Source: Chondromyces crocatus (GTDB lineage: Bacteria > Myxococcota_A > Polyangia > Polyangiales > Polyangiaceae). Taken from it: DNA of 64,000 bases. Positions 9,111 through 19,137 of the stretch are shown one piece after another; the stretch's first letter is position 1, and every line of letters begins with the position of its first letter. Position numbers and translations under genes: made by a program. The notes under the pieces are model-generated. The model was not told the origin of the DNA and did no database searches. It worked only from the letters and a program-made list of their open reading frames with translations. Location of the stretch: the NCBI RefSeq assembly GCF_001189295.1, contig NZ_CP012159.1, positions 7,084,525-7,148,524 on the forward strand. Direction: 5' to 3'.

Positions 9111-10874
9111 ATGGCTTGTCAGGGCACGCGGGCCTGCGGCAGGGTTCGCGACATGCGACGGCATGCTCGTGACTGGGTTCGCTGGCACCGTGGACCCCAG
9201 CGCACCGATTCCCAGAATCTCGCGTCGGCCCTCACCGTGCTCACCGTCGAGGAGCTGCGAACCTTCATCACGGACGCGCTCCCGCGGCTCGACGACGGCA
9301 TTCGAGCCCAGCTCGAAGACCTCCTGCTCCTCCGGGCGGCCCGGGGTGGCTCGGGCTGGAAACCTCCGCCTCCCTCGGCCGCCATCGTCGAGAACATCCG
9401 AGCGTTCACCGCAATGGCACGCCGCCAGGGGAGCGCCGAGCCCGCCGAGGTCGACGATTGCCTCCGCCAGGCCCTCACCGCCTCCCTCGCCGGGGAGCAC
9501 GCCACGGCGCGCGCCGTGTTCGACACCCTCCTCCACCCCATCACCCACGGCGACATCTTCCTCGGCCAGGACGAGCTCGTCGACGAAGTCCTCTCCGTCG
9601 ACCTGGAGGCGTGCGTCCACCACCACATCGCCGCCGTCTACCAGACCACGCCGCTCCCCGAACGCGCCAGCGCCATCCTCCAGGCCCTCGACGCCTCCGA
9701 CGGCCTCGCGTACCTGACCGACCCCCTCGACGCCATCCTCCAGGTCCTCGGCAAGCCGCCCCCCGACCTCGACGCCTTCCTGCCCCTCTGGATCGACCAC
9801 CTCGAACGAGAAGATTCACCCTCCGCCATGAGGTCCCCGCGCCGCGAGCGCTGGTTCCGCGCCGCGGTCGCGCGGCAAGAGGGCATCCCCGGCCTCGCGC
9901 GCATCGCCCACGCCACGAAGCGTCCCGGCGACGCCGACGCCTGGTGCAACGCGCTCGTCGCCGAAGGCGCCTGGTCCAGGGCCCTCGCCGCATACGAGAC
10001 CTCGATCACCCTCGTCGAGAGCGACGTCGCCCGCGGGCGATACCTCGATGGCGCCGCCCTGGCCGCCCAGGTCCTCGAACGCAAGGACCTGCGGAAGAAG
10101 CTCGAAGCCGCGTGGCAACAGGCTCCCACGCTCCCTCGTCTCCTCCGGTGGCTGATGGCGGGCGACCCCTCGACGGCCGTCCTCCGTCGCCGCGCCACCG
10201 CCGCGCTGGCCGCCCCTCCGAGCGACGCTCCCCCGCTCCTTGGCCTGCTGCACGTGCTCACGGGCGATCTGCCCTCCGCTGCCGCCCACCTCACGGCCTG
10301 CCCGGGCCTCGGCTGGTCCAGGCTCGACCATCCAGGCCACCTGCTGTTCGCGAGCTTCGCCTGGCTCCTCGGCGGTGCGCCGACCGGCTCGCTCCGCGAA
10401 GAGCTCACGCTCGTCCTGCGCCAGCCTCCCGGCGACGCCTTCGAGCTGCTTCCCGGGGTCGATCTGCTGCCCGGGGTCGACCTGCTTCCCGAGGTCGAAG
10501 AGCCAGCGCGCGCGAGGAAACCCGTACTTCACACCCCGACCGTCATCGACGTGCTGCAGCGCGCGGAGGCGATCTCTCGGCTTCCGCTCGGCGCCCCGAA
10601 GTTGATCCTCGACGCCCTGAAAGCCGCCGCGGTCCAGCGGACCGAAGGCGTCCTCGGGGAAAAGCGACGACGGACCTACGACCACGCCGCGCGCCTGATC
10701 GCCTGCTGCGTGGAGCTCTCCGACGGTCCGTGGGGCGCCGGAGAGACCACGCGGTGGGCCGAAGGTCTGCGCCTGCGTGCCGCGCGGTTCCCAGCCTTCC
10801 AGGAGGCGCTGCAGGCTGCCCTGGGGCGAGCGCGCCGCGCAGGCATGGCCGCGGAGGTCGGATCAGGAGCTTGA
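9111..10874 (+). CDS. Hypothetical protein, about 550-587 residues
   Basis: A long, well-formed soluble protein with no signal peptide or membrane segment. It is helical throughout with alternating charged/leucine-rich stretches (LTVEELRTFITDALPRLDD, RQALTASLAGEHATARAVFD, LEKxLEAAW-like repeats), resembling TPR- or SWIM-associated DUF6880-type helical proteins; no catalytic motif is visible. Residues about 448-466 contain a tandem LLPGVD repeat. The first 35 residues are Arg/Trp-rich and atypical, so the true start may be internal (for example GTG 9238). It sits between two gene relics, one from an SNF2 helicase, so it may have belonged to a helicase cassette. Function unknown. Confidence 0.6.
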   Translation: MACQGTRACGRVRDMRRHARDWVRWHRGPQRTDSQNLASALTVLTVEELRTFITDALPRLDDGIRAQLEDLLLLRAARGGSGWKPPPPSAAIVENIRAFTAMARRQGSAEPAEVDDCLRQALTASLAGEHATARAVFDTLLHPITHGDIFLGQDELVDEVLSVDLEACVHHHIAAVYQTTPLPERASAILQALDASDGLAYLTDPLDAILQVLGKPPPDLDAFLPLWIDHLEREDSPSAMRSPRRERWFRAAVARQEGIPGLARIAHATKRPGDADAWCNALVAEGAWSRALAAYETSITLVESDVARGRYLDGAALAAQVLERKDLRKKLEAAWQQAPTLPRLLRWLMAGDPSTAVLRRRATAALAAPPSDAPPLLGLLHVLTGDLPSAAAHLTACPGLGWSRLDHPGHLLFASFAWLLGGAPTGSLREELTLVLRQPPGDAFELLPGVDLLPGVDLLPEVEEPARARKPVLHTPTVIDVLQRAEAISRLPLGAPKLILDALKAAAVQRTEGVLGEKRRRTYDHAARLIACCVELSDGPWGAGETTRWAEGLRLRAARFPAFQEALQAALGRARRAGMAAEVGSGA

Positions 10875-11007
10875 GCGCCGGTGCTGCCCACACGAGGACG
10901 GAGCCTAACCAACCGAGCTGCGGATCCGGAACGCACGCGCTCTGGGTCTCGACCTGATCCATAAGCCAGACGTCGGCGACGACGAGGACGACCCGGCACA
11001 ACCTCAT
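10870..11007 (-). pseudogene. Fragment of a third cysteine-rich paralogue
   Basis: Minus-strand reading from ATG 11007 gives a hydrophobic start (MRLCRVVLVVADVW) and then ACVPDPQLGWLGSVLVWAAP, which aligns with ECVPEAPFGWAGPVLVWAGP of paralogue A. Similarity stops where the neighbouring plus-strand gene ends, so only the N-terminal part survives. It suggests that the family was once a longer tandem array, interrupted here. Confidence 0.5.
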
Positions 11008-11113
11008 GCCGTGATTCGTGCTGGGAACTCGTCCTGCGGCAACGACGCCATCAGCGACCAGACAACCCGACCGGGACGCGACGATCGCCGAGACGAGGTT
11101 CGCTCACCCCAAC

Positions 11114-14100
11114 ATGCTCGGCGTCTTACGGCATCACAGCGAGCATCACTCCGGTAGCCCCACGATCGCCCCAGGCGCCCCGGGGTGCTCAACGCCTTAC
11201 GGCATCACAGCGAGCATCACGGCCATGTTCGCGCGCCAGATCACATGCTGACCGAGATGTGCTCAAAGCCTTACGGCATCACAGCGAGCATCACCTGGAC
11301 TTGCAGAACCGCCGCCGTCGGTCAGGAACGTGCTCAACGCCTTACGGCATCACAGCGAGCATCACCGGGCTGGGCGGCACGCACCGCACCTGCGCTCGCA
11401 CGTGCTCAACGCCTTACGGCATCACAGCGAGCATCACTGTTGACAGCCGACGTGGCCAACACTGTCAGCGTCACGTGCTCAACGCCTTACGGCATCACAG
11501 CGAGCGTCACGTCGTAAGTGGCCTCGGGACCCGGGAATCCGTTACTGTGCTCAACGCCTTACGGCATCACAGCGAGCGTCACAAGACGGACGCGCCGTTG
11601 ACAACCATATGCGACATCTGTGCTCAACGCCTTACGGCATCACAGCGAGCGTCACGACTTCGCCTGCGCAGGAGCCACGCTCCGTCGCTGGAGTGCTCAA
11701 CGCCTTACGGCATCACAGCGAGCGTCACCGGAGAGCCTTCGCCAGCACGGATGGTACCGCAAGTGCTCAACGCCTTACGGCATCACAGCGAGCGTCACTC
11801 CCTCTCGCGGCGGCCCTTATCCTGAACGCATTCGCCGTGCTCAACGCCTTACGGCATCACAGCGAGCGTCACAGCACCACCCCTCGCCCCGTGCGGCTCG
11901 CCTCCGAGTGCTCAACGCCTTACGGCATCACAGCGAGCGTCACGAGAATGCGCAGAGTGCCTGGCGCAGGATCGACAAGTGCTCAACGCCTTACGGCATC
12001 ACAGCGAGCGTCACGGCGATGTGGCTGGGGTTGGGTGGGTGATCTTGGTGTGCTCAACGCCTTACGGCATCACAGCGAGCGTCACTCCATCCCGGAGGAA
12101 GCGTGGCGCGCAGCAGGGGGGTGCTCAACGCCTTACGGCATCACAGCGAGCGTCACCACTGATGCCAGGCGGCAACTGCACGAGCGGGCCGGGTGCTCAA
12201 CGCCTTACGGCATCACAGCGAGCGTCACGCTTCCCGCCCGTGCTGGGGTTCACCATTACCGTCTTGTGCTCAACGCCTTACGGCATCACAGCGAGCGTCA
12301 CCTGTCATCTGTAGTTCTGAGACCGCCATTGTTGGGTGCTCAACGCCTTACGGCATCACAGCGAGCGTCACCCGCAGAGGACAACCGGGTAGCGAAGCTG
12401 TTCCTGTGCTCAACGCCTTACGGCATCACAGCGAGCGTCACACTCAGTCACCGACTAACTCAACGAGTACGGAGAAGTGCTCAACGCCTTACGGCATCAC
12501 AGCGAGCGTCACTGGACGGAGGTGCCCGATGAACTTCGGAGAAGATGTGCTCAACGCCTTACGGCATCACAGCGAGCGTCACCCCGGAGGCCGGCCAGTC
12601 GCTCCACACCACCGTCACGTGCTCAACGCCTTACGGCATCACAGCGAGCGTCACGTAGCTCTGGCGGAACACGTCCCGGTCTCTGAGCGCGTGCTCAACG
12701 CCTTACGGCATCACAGCGAGCGTCACTCTCCCGCGTAGTCAAGGACGTGCCCTACTCCCCGTGCTCAACGCCTTACGGCATCACAGCGAGCGTCACTGCC
12801 GACGAAGCTCTTGAAAGGGCGCAAATTCACGTGCTCAACGCCTTACGGCATCACAGCGAGCGTCACGTCGTGATAGCGGGTGCAGGGCGCGCTGGTTTGA
12901 GCGGTGCTCAACGCCCTACGGCATCACAGCGAGCGTCACGGAGGTCTTTTGGAGGTACAGATACGCTGGCGCGTGTGCTCAACGCCTTACGGCATCACAG
13001 CGAGCGTCACCAGACGCGCTCCTCGCTGGCGTCGCCGCACTCCCGTGCTCAACGCCTTACGGCATCACAGCGAGCGTCACAGGTCCCTTGCCCCCGCTTT
13101 TCCAGTCGAAATGGCAGTGCTCAATGCCTTACGGCATCACAGCGAGCGTCACCGCTGAGAAGTGCCGTCTCGCCGACTCGCAGAAGAGGGTGTGCTCAAC
13201 GCCTTACGGCATCACAGCGAGCGTCACAGACCAGCCCCGCACTGACCTTTGGCCGCGTAGTTGTGCTCAACGCCTTACGGCATCACAGCGAGCGTCACTC
13301 GTCCGCAGGGTGGGTGTCACAGCGGGCTCGGCGAAGTGCTCAACGCCTTACGGCATCACAGCGAGCGTCACGGATTCGGGGCGCGCCGAGCGGCGGCACC
13401 ACGGGACGGTGCTCAACGCCTTACGGCATCACAGCGAGCGTCACAGTGACGTTGCCCTGGTGTCTCGCCTGCTGGATCGGGTGCTCAACGCCTTACGGCA
13501 TCACAGCGAGCGTCACAAGGAAGGGCATTGGAACCCCAGCCCACAGTCTAGGTGCTCAACGCCTTACGGCATCACAGCGAGCGTCACCGGCGAATGTTGC
13601 GACCGATTGCTTCGCGCGCCTTTTGGTGCTCAACGCCTTACGGCATCACAGCGAGCGTCACATTCGGCGAAAGCGGCGCCGAAGCTCAGTGGCATGTGCT
13701 CAACGCCTTACGGCATCACAGCGAGCGTCACTCTCCCGGGATCGCGTGGCCTCGCGCATAACATCGTGCTCAACGCCTTACGGCATCACAGCGAGCGTCA
13801 CTGAACTGATAAGAGACGGCGCTTGCGCGACCCTTGGCGTGCTCAACGCCTTACGGCATCACAGCGAGCGTCACGCGCGCGGCGCCGAGCTGCTCGCCGT
13901 TGCTGTCTGTTGTGCTCAACGCCTTACGGCATCACAGCGAGCGTCACATGCAGCGGCCGGCTTGGCCGGTGAAGTCGCTGGAACGTGCTCAACGCCTTAC
14001 GGCATCACAGCGAGCGTCACTTCAGATCGACCGTGAATTTCCAATCAAGGATCTGTGCTCAACGCCTTACGGCATCACAGCGAGCGTCACCCCCTATCCG

Positions 14101-14736
14101 CACGAGCATGAGCAACAGCTCCACAATGTGCTCAACGCCTTACGGCATCACAGCGAGCGTCACGCACGAGGTCGATCGCCGGGATCTTCTGGGGCTTCGA
14201 GTGCTCAACGCCTTACGGCATCACAGCGAGCGTCACGTGGACCCTGGACCTAGCCGAGGGTGGCGTCGTGTTGTGCTCAACGCCTTACGGCATCACAGCG
14301 AGCGTCACGGAGGGCGGCGACTGTCCGGCGTGCGGCAACGATAAGTGCTCAACGCCTTACGGCATCACAGCGAGCGTCACCCAGAACTGGGAGCGCGCCG
14401 CCGGGGACCCAGTGGTGCTCAACGCCTTACGGCATCACAGCGAGCGTCACCCACCACGGCGCGTGCCTTATCCGTCTGCGCGTCGTGCTCAACGCCTTAC
14501 GGCATCACAGCGAGCGTCACTCACCCCTTGCGACACCAACGCCACCCAACACGGGTGCTCAACGCCTTACGGCATCACAGCGAGCGTCACTCGATACGAG
14601 CCCCGCCCCCTTCGGGCAGCTCAATCCAGTGCTCAACGCCTTACGGCATCACAGCGAGCGTCACCCCGACGTCGGAGCAGGTTGGCGAGGTCCACCAAGT
14701 GTGCTCAACGCCTTACGGCATCACAGCGAGCATCAC
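11114..14736 (-). CRISPR. CRISPR array 1: 51 repeats of 36 bp, 50 spacers
   Basis: Plus-strand repeats begin GTGCTCAACGCCTTACGGCA and end TCACAGCGAGCGTCAC; spacers are 34-38 bp (period about 72). The first unit (11114-11149) is degenerate and units 2-5 end GCATCAC instead of GCGTCAC; units 6-50 are nearly invariant; the last unit (14701-14736) again ends GCATCAC. The homologous leader on the right and the decayed left end show that transcription runs on the minus strand. In that direction the repeat can form a stem around GCC-GTAA-GGC and leaves TTGAGCAC as the 8-nt crRNA handle. It lies directly downstream of cas2 in the same orientation as the operon. Confidence 0.98.
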
Positions 14737-14980
14737 CCCGCCACAGATAACCACTTGAAATCACACCTCTTTCCACCACCTCTTTCAAGCTCCTCCTCTC
14801 CCCTCCCTCCAACGCCCTCTCCTCCCCTTCTACCCACCCTCCCCCTCCCCAGCAACCCCGCGGATTTTCCCCCGATCACGCACCTCCCCCCTCCCCACTC
14901 ACCCCCCAACCCCCTGAAATCACGCCACAACTTGTCAAAGAACGACCGCATCTCCCTGGACGCGCCCACATCCATGATCC
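14737..14980 (-). promoter_or_regulatory. Leader of CRISPR array 1
   Basis: 244 bases between cas2 and the newest repeat, pyrimidine-rich on the plus strand. The sequence is homologous along its length to 29875-30117 beside array 2, sharing TGAAATCAC next to the first repeat, CTCCCCAGCAACCC, GATCACGCACCTC and ACAACTTGTCAAAGAACGACC. On the minus strand the last block contains TTGACA (plus-strand 14934-14939), a plausible -35 element for pre-crRNA transcription. Conservation between leaders marks the integration and transcription signals. Confidence 0.85.
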
Positions 14981-15277
14981 TCACACCATCCGGAACGGCG
15001 GCGGGTCGGCTTCCAGAGGAGCCAGCGCCTCTCCTTGCACGCTCACCCGGGCGGCGCAGCCCGAGCACAACCGGATCACCATCAACCGATCCTTCCCATC
15101 GATCATCGCGGACAGCTCGAACCGCAACCGTGCCAGCTCGCGCGCCGTCCCTCGCACCCGGAAGGCCGAGTACTGCATTGGCTTTCCCCAGGCGCTCAGC
15201 GTCTTGTGAACCTTCCGCAGCGTACTCGGCTCCGACACATCGTACATCACCAGGTGCCAGTGTCGCGGCTCAGCCAT
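14981..15277 (-). CDS. cas2: CRISPR-associated endoribonuclease/integration factor Cas2
   Basis: 98 residues, the normal Cas2 length. The ferredoxin-like first strand HLVMYDVSE carries the conserved Asp, followed by LRKVHKTLSAWGKPMQYSAF, where YSxF is the family signature. Cas2 dimers bridge two Cas1 dimers in the spacer-integration complex. ATG 15277 is preceded by AGGAGGACG. It is the last gene of the cas operon, 86 bases after the cas4-cas1 fusion, and abuts the array 1 leader. A decayed copy sits beside array 2 at 30118-30412. Confidence 0.95.
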   Translation of the reverse strand: MAEPRHWHLVMYDVSEPSTLRKVHKTLSAWGKPMQYSAFRVRGTARELARLRFELSAMIDGKDRLMVIRLCSGCAARVSVQGEALAPLEADPPPFRMV

Positions 15278-15363
15278 CTCGTCCTCCTCTTCCTCTCCTC
15301 CGCCCTCTCGCCCTCTTCACGCTCCCCTGAACCCTCCCTCCGAACGCCCCTGCCCCCCTCACC

Positions 15364-17037
15364 TCAACGAATCCGGAACCGCGCGAACAAGCCGCCTTCT
15401 CCGGACCATTCTTTCTCCAGCAGCCGCACCTCCAGCTCCATCATCCGCGCGTACGACAGCGAGAATCCCAGGGCGTCGTGCCGGTATTCCTCGTGCTTCC
15501 GCCGCTCGTACACCTCCAGCATGGCCCGCCGGCCCTCGTCGGACAGCCACACCTGACGGCCCGTCACCGTGAAGTCGCGCTCGGCGTGGAAGGTCCGCCG
15601 GTTCACGGCGCCGAGCACGGCCATGTCCACCACCGGCACCCGGAACAGCTCGGTCAGGTCCAGCGCCAGGGGGAAGGCTGCGCTCCGGGGCTGGTGCAGC
15701 ACGCCGAAGGCAGGCTCCAGGCCCACGCGCTGGATGGCGCTGAGCACGTCCCGGTAGAGCAGCGCGTACCCGAACGACAGCAGCGCGTTGAAGCGATCCT
15801 CGGGGGGTCGGCGGCTCCGGCCGTTGGGCAGGAAGGCCTCGCCTGCGTCGGGGGACACCAGCCGCGCGATGGCCTGGAAGTAGGCCCGCGCGGCGTTCCC
15901 CTCCTGGCCCATCAGCTCCTCCCGGGTCGTGGCGTGCGCGGCCCGCCGCAGACAGCCGCGCATGAGGTCGATGGTCCCAGCGATCAGCTCCCGCAGTGCC
16001 GCCTCCTTCCGGCTCGACCGCAGCAGGTGCCGGAGCTGCATCTCGACCTTCGCCAGGATCAGCCGCCGCGCCAGCGAGAGCGTGAATCCGTCGTCGGTCA
16101 GACCCCGGTACTGCCGGATCCGCCGCTGCACGCCGCCAGGGCCCATCGCGAACATCCCCACGTGCGCGCCGCTGGCGGTCACGAAATGCACCGGGATCTC
16201 CTCGGCGGCGCACAGGCGCAGCGCTTGCGTGGTGATCTGCGCGTGGCCGTGCAGCACGATGTCGCTCACCTCCCGCACGCCCACCCGGGTCCGCCCCGCG
16301 TCCCGGTCCACCACCTGGAAGCAGTCGCCGGACCGGCCCACCCGCGCGCCGTGGCTGACCACGTGCAGGCTCCGGCGCTCCGTGTCGGGGGGGTACAAGC
16401 GCACGGGCGTCGGGGCCGACGGGTGCTCGGGGGACGTCTCCGGCCCGGTCGCCTCTGCGAAGCGCGCTTCCTCGGGCAAGCAGACGGGGGCCAGGCTGCA
16501 CCGCACACACTTCCGTTCGTCGTCGGTGACCGGCGGGCGCTCCGTCGTCGTGGTCAGGTACCGGGCCCGCGCGACGTACGAGGCCACGAGCGCGCGCTCT
16601 CCGTCGGTGATCGGGACACGCACGGTGACGTTGTCCTTGTGGTAGCGGACGCGCGCTTCCTCCACCTCCGCGCCCGTGTGCTCTTCGAGCAGCATGGCGT
16701 AGGCCGCAGCCTGCACGACGTCCGTGGGCCACGCCGCCGGGATCTCCCCGGGCCCCCGCCGGCAGCGGCCTCGTTTGTGCTCGATGGGGTAGAGGGCCCC
16801 GCTCCGCCGTCGTACCGCGTCCATGCGGCCGCGCAGGCCGAGGGCCTGGGATTCGAGCGTCATCTCCACGACGTCGGCCGGTTCGTCGAGCTCGACGTGC
16901 AGGCGCCGGCCCTCCCAGACGGCCTCGTCGGCAACGCGGAGTTCTTCGACTTCTTCGAGGTAGAACAGCCGCTCGCAGTAGACGAGGGCGTGCAGTGACA
17001 TGACGCGTAACGTGGGCGCCGCGGTCTCGGTTTCCAT
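15364..17037 (-). CDS. cas4-cas1: Cas4-Cas1 fusion protein, spacer adaptation
   Basis: 557 residues. Residues 1-190 are a Cas4 nuclease: Cys21 (LVYCERLFYL), GRMDAV (Asp73), YPIEHKRG (Glu86, Lys88) and an iron-sulfur triad CVRCSLAPVC (Cys177, 180, 186). From about 215 the Cas1 integrase follows (HVVSHGARVGR, GHAQITTQAL, QEGNAARAYF with the catalytic Glu, and a later His-x-Asp region FGVLHQP/ALDLTELF). Cas4 trims prespacers at the PAM and Cas1 integrates them at the leader end. ATG 17037 gives a normal Cas4 start. A 445-base gap separates it from cas5, so adaptation genes may have their own promoter. Confidence 0.95.
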   Translation of the reverse strand: METETAAPTLRVMSLHALVYCERLFYLEEVEELRVADEAVWEGRRLHVELDEPADVVEMTLESQALGLRGRMDAVRRRSGALYPIEHKRGRCRRGPGEIPAAWPTDVVQAAAYAMLLEEHTGAEVEEARVRYHKDNVTVRVPITDGERALVASYVARARYLTTTTERPPVTDDERKCVRCSLAPVCLPEEARFAEATGPETSPEHPSAPTPVRLYPPDTERRSLHVVSHGARVGRSGDCFQVVDRDAGRTRVGVREVSDIVLHGHAQITTQALRLCAAEEIPVHFVTASGAHVGMFAMGPGGVQRRIRQYRGLTDDGFTLSLARRLILAKVEMQLRHLLRSSRKEAALRELIAGTIDLMRGCLRRAAHATTREELMGQEGNAARAYFQAIARLVSPDAGEAFLPNGRSRRPPEDRFNALLSFGYALLYRDVLSAIQRVGLEPAFGVLHQPRSAAFPLALDLTELFRVPVVDMAVLGAVNRRTFHAERDFTVTGRQVWLSDEGRRAMLEVYERRKHEEYRHDALGFSLSYARMMELEVRLLEKEWSGEGGLFARFRIR

Positions 17038-17482
17038 GGCTCGAAGCCTCCAGTGCGGCCTGCACTGCGCAGGCCAGTGATTGAATGCATCAATGGCTTC
17101 CGCGACCCAGTCCTGTCCAGTGGTAAATGGTCGTGCGGACGACCAATGCGGGGGGAACCATGGACAGCGTGGCGGTCGGATGGCCACCGTTGGCTTACCC
17201 GCAGCGCAGGATTGGAGGAGAACGGCGACCTGGCCATTTCTGACCCGATGCACGCTGCACAGCGCATTCACCCGACGCTCAGGCGCATCGTCGATGGTCG
17301 GAGGTCTACCGCATCCCCTTGCGCGTCGTCACGCCTCGATACCGGCACGCACACGCGCGCCGGCGTCGGAGTGACCCTCACGCGTGGAACATGCCCGTCA
17401 CCGAGCGTGGAGCATGCCCGTCACCGAGAGACGAGGTCCCGCCGCCGCGCCCCACCCCTGCGAGCGCGACCGAACGAGGCCT
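17038..17482. other. Gap between effector and adaptation cas genes
   Basis: 445 bases without a convincing gene. It contains a 23-bp tandem repeat (17383-17405 and 17406-17428, each with CATGCCCGTCACCGAG). All other effector genes overlap or abut, so a gap this size probably separates two transcription units. No promoter was identified with confidence. Confidence 0.5.
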
Positions 17483-18187
17483 TCAAGCTGGCGACGAGGG
17501 CGCAGAAGGCGTCCAGATCCACGCCTCCTCGGGAGGCTCGCCCAGCGCCTCGACCGTCGGCGCGCAGAGCAAGGTCCTGGTGCGGCTGCTGTCCTCTCGG
17601 TGAATGCTCACCGGCAGACGGCAACTCCCACGCCGGAGTGACTCCTCCGGAAGGATCGGCGTGTACCAGCGCGCGGGGCGGGGCGCATTCAACACATCGA
17701 GACAGTCGAAGAGATAACTGTTGTCGCCGGCAAACGGCAGACCATAGCGCGGCTCGTCGAGCTCTCCCCGAAGCCCTCGGCGCACCCGCCCCAGGATCGC
17801 CGGGTCTTCCGCTTCGGCGCCGAGCACCACGTCGAGGCCCACGAGGACCTCACGGCGCACGGGCACGATCCAGAACTTCGCCCCGTGCGTCCTCGCCTCC
17901 AGCTCCTTGCCGGAGTTTCCCACCGGGTAGCTGTGGAGCTGCTGGTACAGGGTGCTCACCCCTGGCGTGACGAGCTGCCCGATGGCCAGCCGGAGCCGGG
18001 GGACGTCATCCCGCATGCCCGTGGTCACGGCGGGCCGGGGATCCCGGGTCTCGATGCCCGCGAGGTTGAGCAGCAACCCCAGGGCCGCGGAGTACGGGAT
18101 CGTGGGGACCGACGTCCGGTACACGCCCGCCTGCAACGGCCGATAGGCGGCGAATGGCGCGCGGACGTGCAACCAGAGGCGCTCCAC
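17483..18187 (-). CDS. cas5: Cas5 (DevS/Cmx5 type), Cascade subunit
   Basis: 234 residues. The N-terminal RAMP strand and switch (LWLHVRAPFAAYRPLQAG, YRTSVPTIPYSAALGLLLNLAG) match the DevS/Cmx5 branch of Cas5, in which the protein caps the crRNA 5' handle in the surveillance complex. FWIVPVRREVLVGLDVVLG and YGLPFAGDNSYLFDCLDVL are the later family blocks. It starts with GTG at 18187, immediately after the cas7 stop, so the two are translated together. In Myxococcus the orthologue DevS helps to regulate fruiting-body development; whether that holds here is unknown. Confidence 0.9.
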   Translation of the reverse strand: MERLWLHVRAPFAAYRPLQAGVYRTSVPTIPYSAALGLLLNLAGIETRDPRPAVTTGMRDDVPRLRLAIGQLVTPGVSTLYQQLHSYPVGNSGKELEARTHGAKFWIVPVRREVLVGLDVVLGAEAEDPAILGRVRRGLRGELDEPRYGLPFAGDNSYLFDCLDVLNAPRPARWYTPILPEESLRRGSCRLPVSIHREDSSRTRTLLCAPTVEALGEPPEEAWIWTPSAPSSPA

Positions 18188-19111
18188 CTAGCGACCTCCG
18201 AACGCCGCAGCACCGAGCTGTTCGAGCAGCGCCTGCGGGTTCTCGTGCAGGTGAACGCCTTCGGCGGCCAGGCGCTCCCGCTCCGTCTTCTCCAGCTTGC
18301 GCACCACCTCGCCCCCGAGCCAGATCTCGTCCCCGGGCAGGTCATCCGCCTTGACGCGCGACAGCTCCGGAAAGCCTCCCTGCGCGTCGAAGCCGTACGT
18401 GTCGAAGCCGGCAACGAGGTTCGCGGAGAGCCTCGCTACGACGCTCCGTGGCGCCATCTCGTAGTAGCTGCGCGCGTGACCACCGGCCACGTTCGAGAGC
18501 TGCCCGAGCGCCTTCAGGAGCGCGCGCGACCAGACAGGCCCTTGCTCCTCCTGGAACACGTCCTGACCGGCGAGCGCGAAGGGATACTGGTAGGCCGTGT
18601 CGACGATCTCGCGGTGAATCAACGCCGAGCTCGCAGAGTTTCTCCAGGGGCTCTCCCCGGCATTGAGGGGCGACTGATGAAAGGTGGCGTCGAAGCTGTA
18701 AGGGGTCAGCGATACTGCGAGGTTCATTCGCAAGACGCTGTCGCGCTTCGCTCGCTTGCCCTTGTTCGCCTTGATGGCCTTGTCGTCCGCGACCATGAAG
18801 CCGAAGAGAAAATCGTCGGCATACTTCGTCGCATCGGGGAACTCCTTGAACTCGACGGCGAGCTGGTCCTGGTCATGGAGCCGCCGGCGGTTCGTGGGAA
18901 GGCCCCACCCGGACAGGATCTCGCGCAGCGCATTGCGCATCGATTCGGGGCTGATCACCGTGTGCTCCTGGTTGCCCCGGGTGATCTTCTGGAGAATCGT
19001 CCGGTTCTCCTCGCTCTCCCCGCGGTAGTTCGAGCTGGGGGCCGCGTAGGTGAGCACGGTGGCGAACAGGTTCTTCGGGCTGGTCTTCTTCTCTTTGTCG
19101 GATCTGGACAT
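18188..19111 (-). CDS. cas7: Cas7 (DevR family), Cascade backbone
   Basis: 307 residues from ATG 19111, preceded by CAGGAGCC; a GTG at 19141 overlapping the cas8 stop is an alternative. The DevR/Cas7 signature is present: a strand LFATVLTYAAPSSNYRG, glycine/Arg-rich segments, and VAGGHARSYYEMAPRSVVARL near residue 220. Several copies coat the crRNA spacer. DevR-family proteins were named as autoregulators in Myxococcus development. Effector genes around it overlap, indicating a single transcript. Confidence 0.93.
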   Translation of the reverse strand: MSRSDKEKKTSPKNLFATVLTYAAPSSNYRGESEENRTILQKITRGNQEHTVISPESMRNALREILSGWGLPTNRRRLHDQDQLAVEFKEFPDATKYADDFLFGFMVADDKAIKANKGKRAKRDSVLRMNLAVSLTPYSFDATFHQSPLNAGESPWRNSASSALIHREIVDTAYQYPFALAGQDVFQEEQGPVWSRALLKALGQLSNVAGGHARSYYEMAPRSVVARLSANLVAGFDTYGFDAQGGFPELSRVKADDLPGDEIWLGGEVVRKLEKTERERLAAEGVHLHENPQALLEQLGAAAFGGR

Positions 19112-19137
19112 GGCGATTGGCTCCTGGAATGGGACGT

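Noticed and set aside
11185-14758. Long plus-strand open frames across array 1 encoding repeats such as LNALRHHSERH and CSTPYGITASVT
   Set aside because: They are translations of the 36-bp CRISPR repeat plus spacers in three frames; no ribosome binding sites or conserved domain.
15364-17037. Assignment of the locus to type I-G (I-U) because of the Cas4-Cas1 fusion
   Set aside because: The effector genes are Cas8a1/DevR/DevS/Cmx6-like and not Csb1-Csb2-Csx17; the fusion alone also occurs in MYXAN-type loci.
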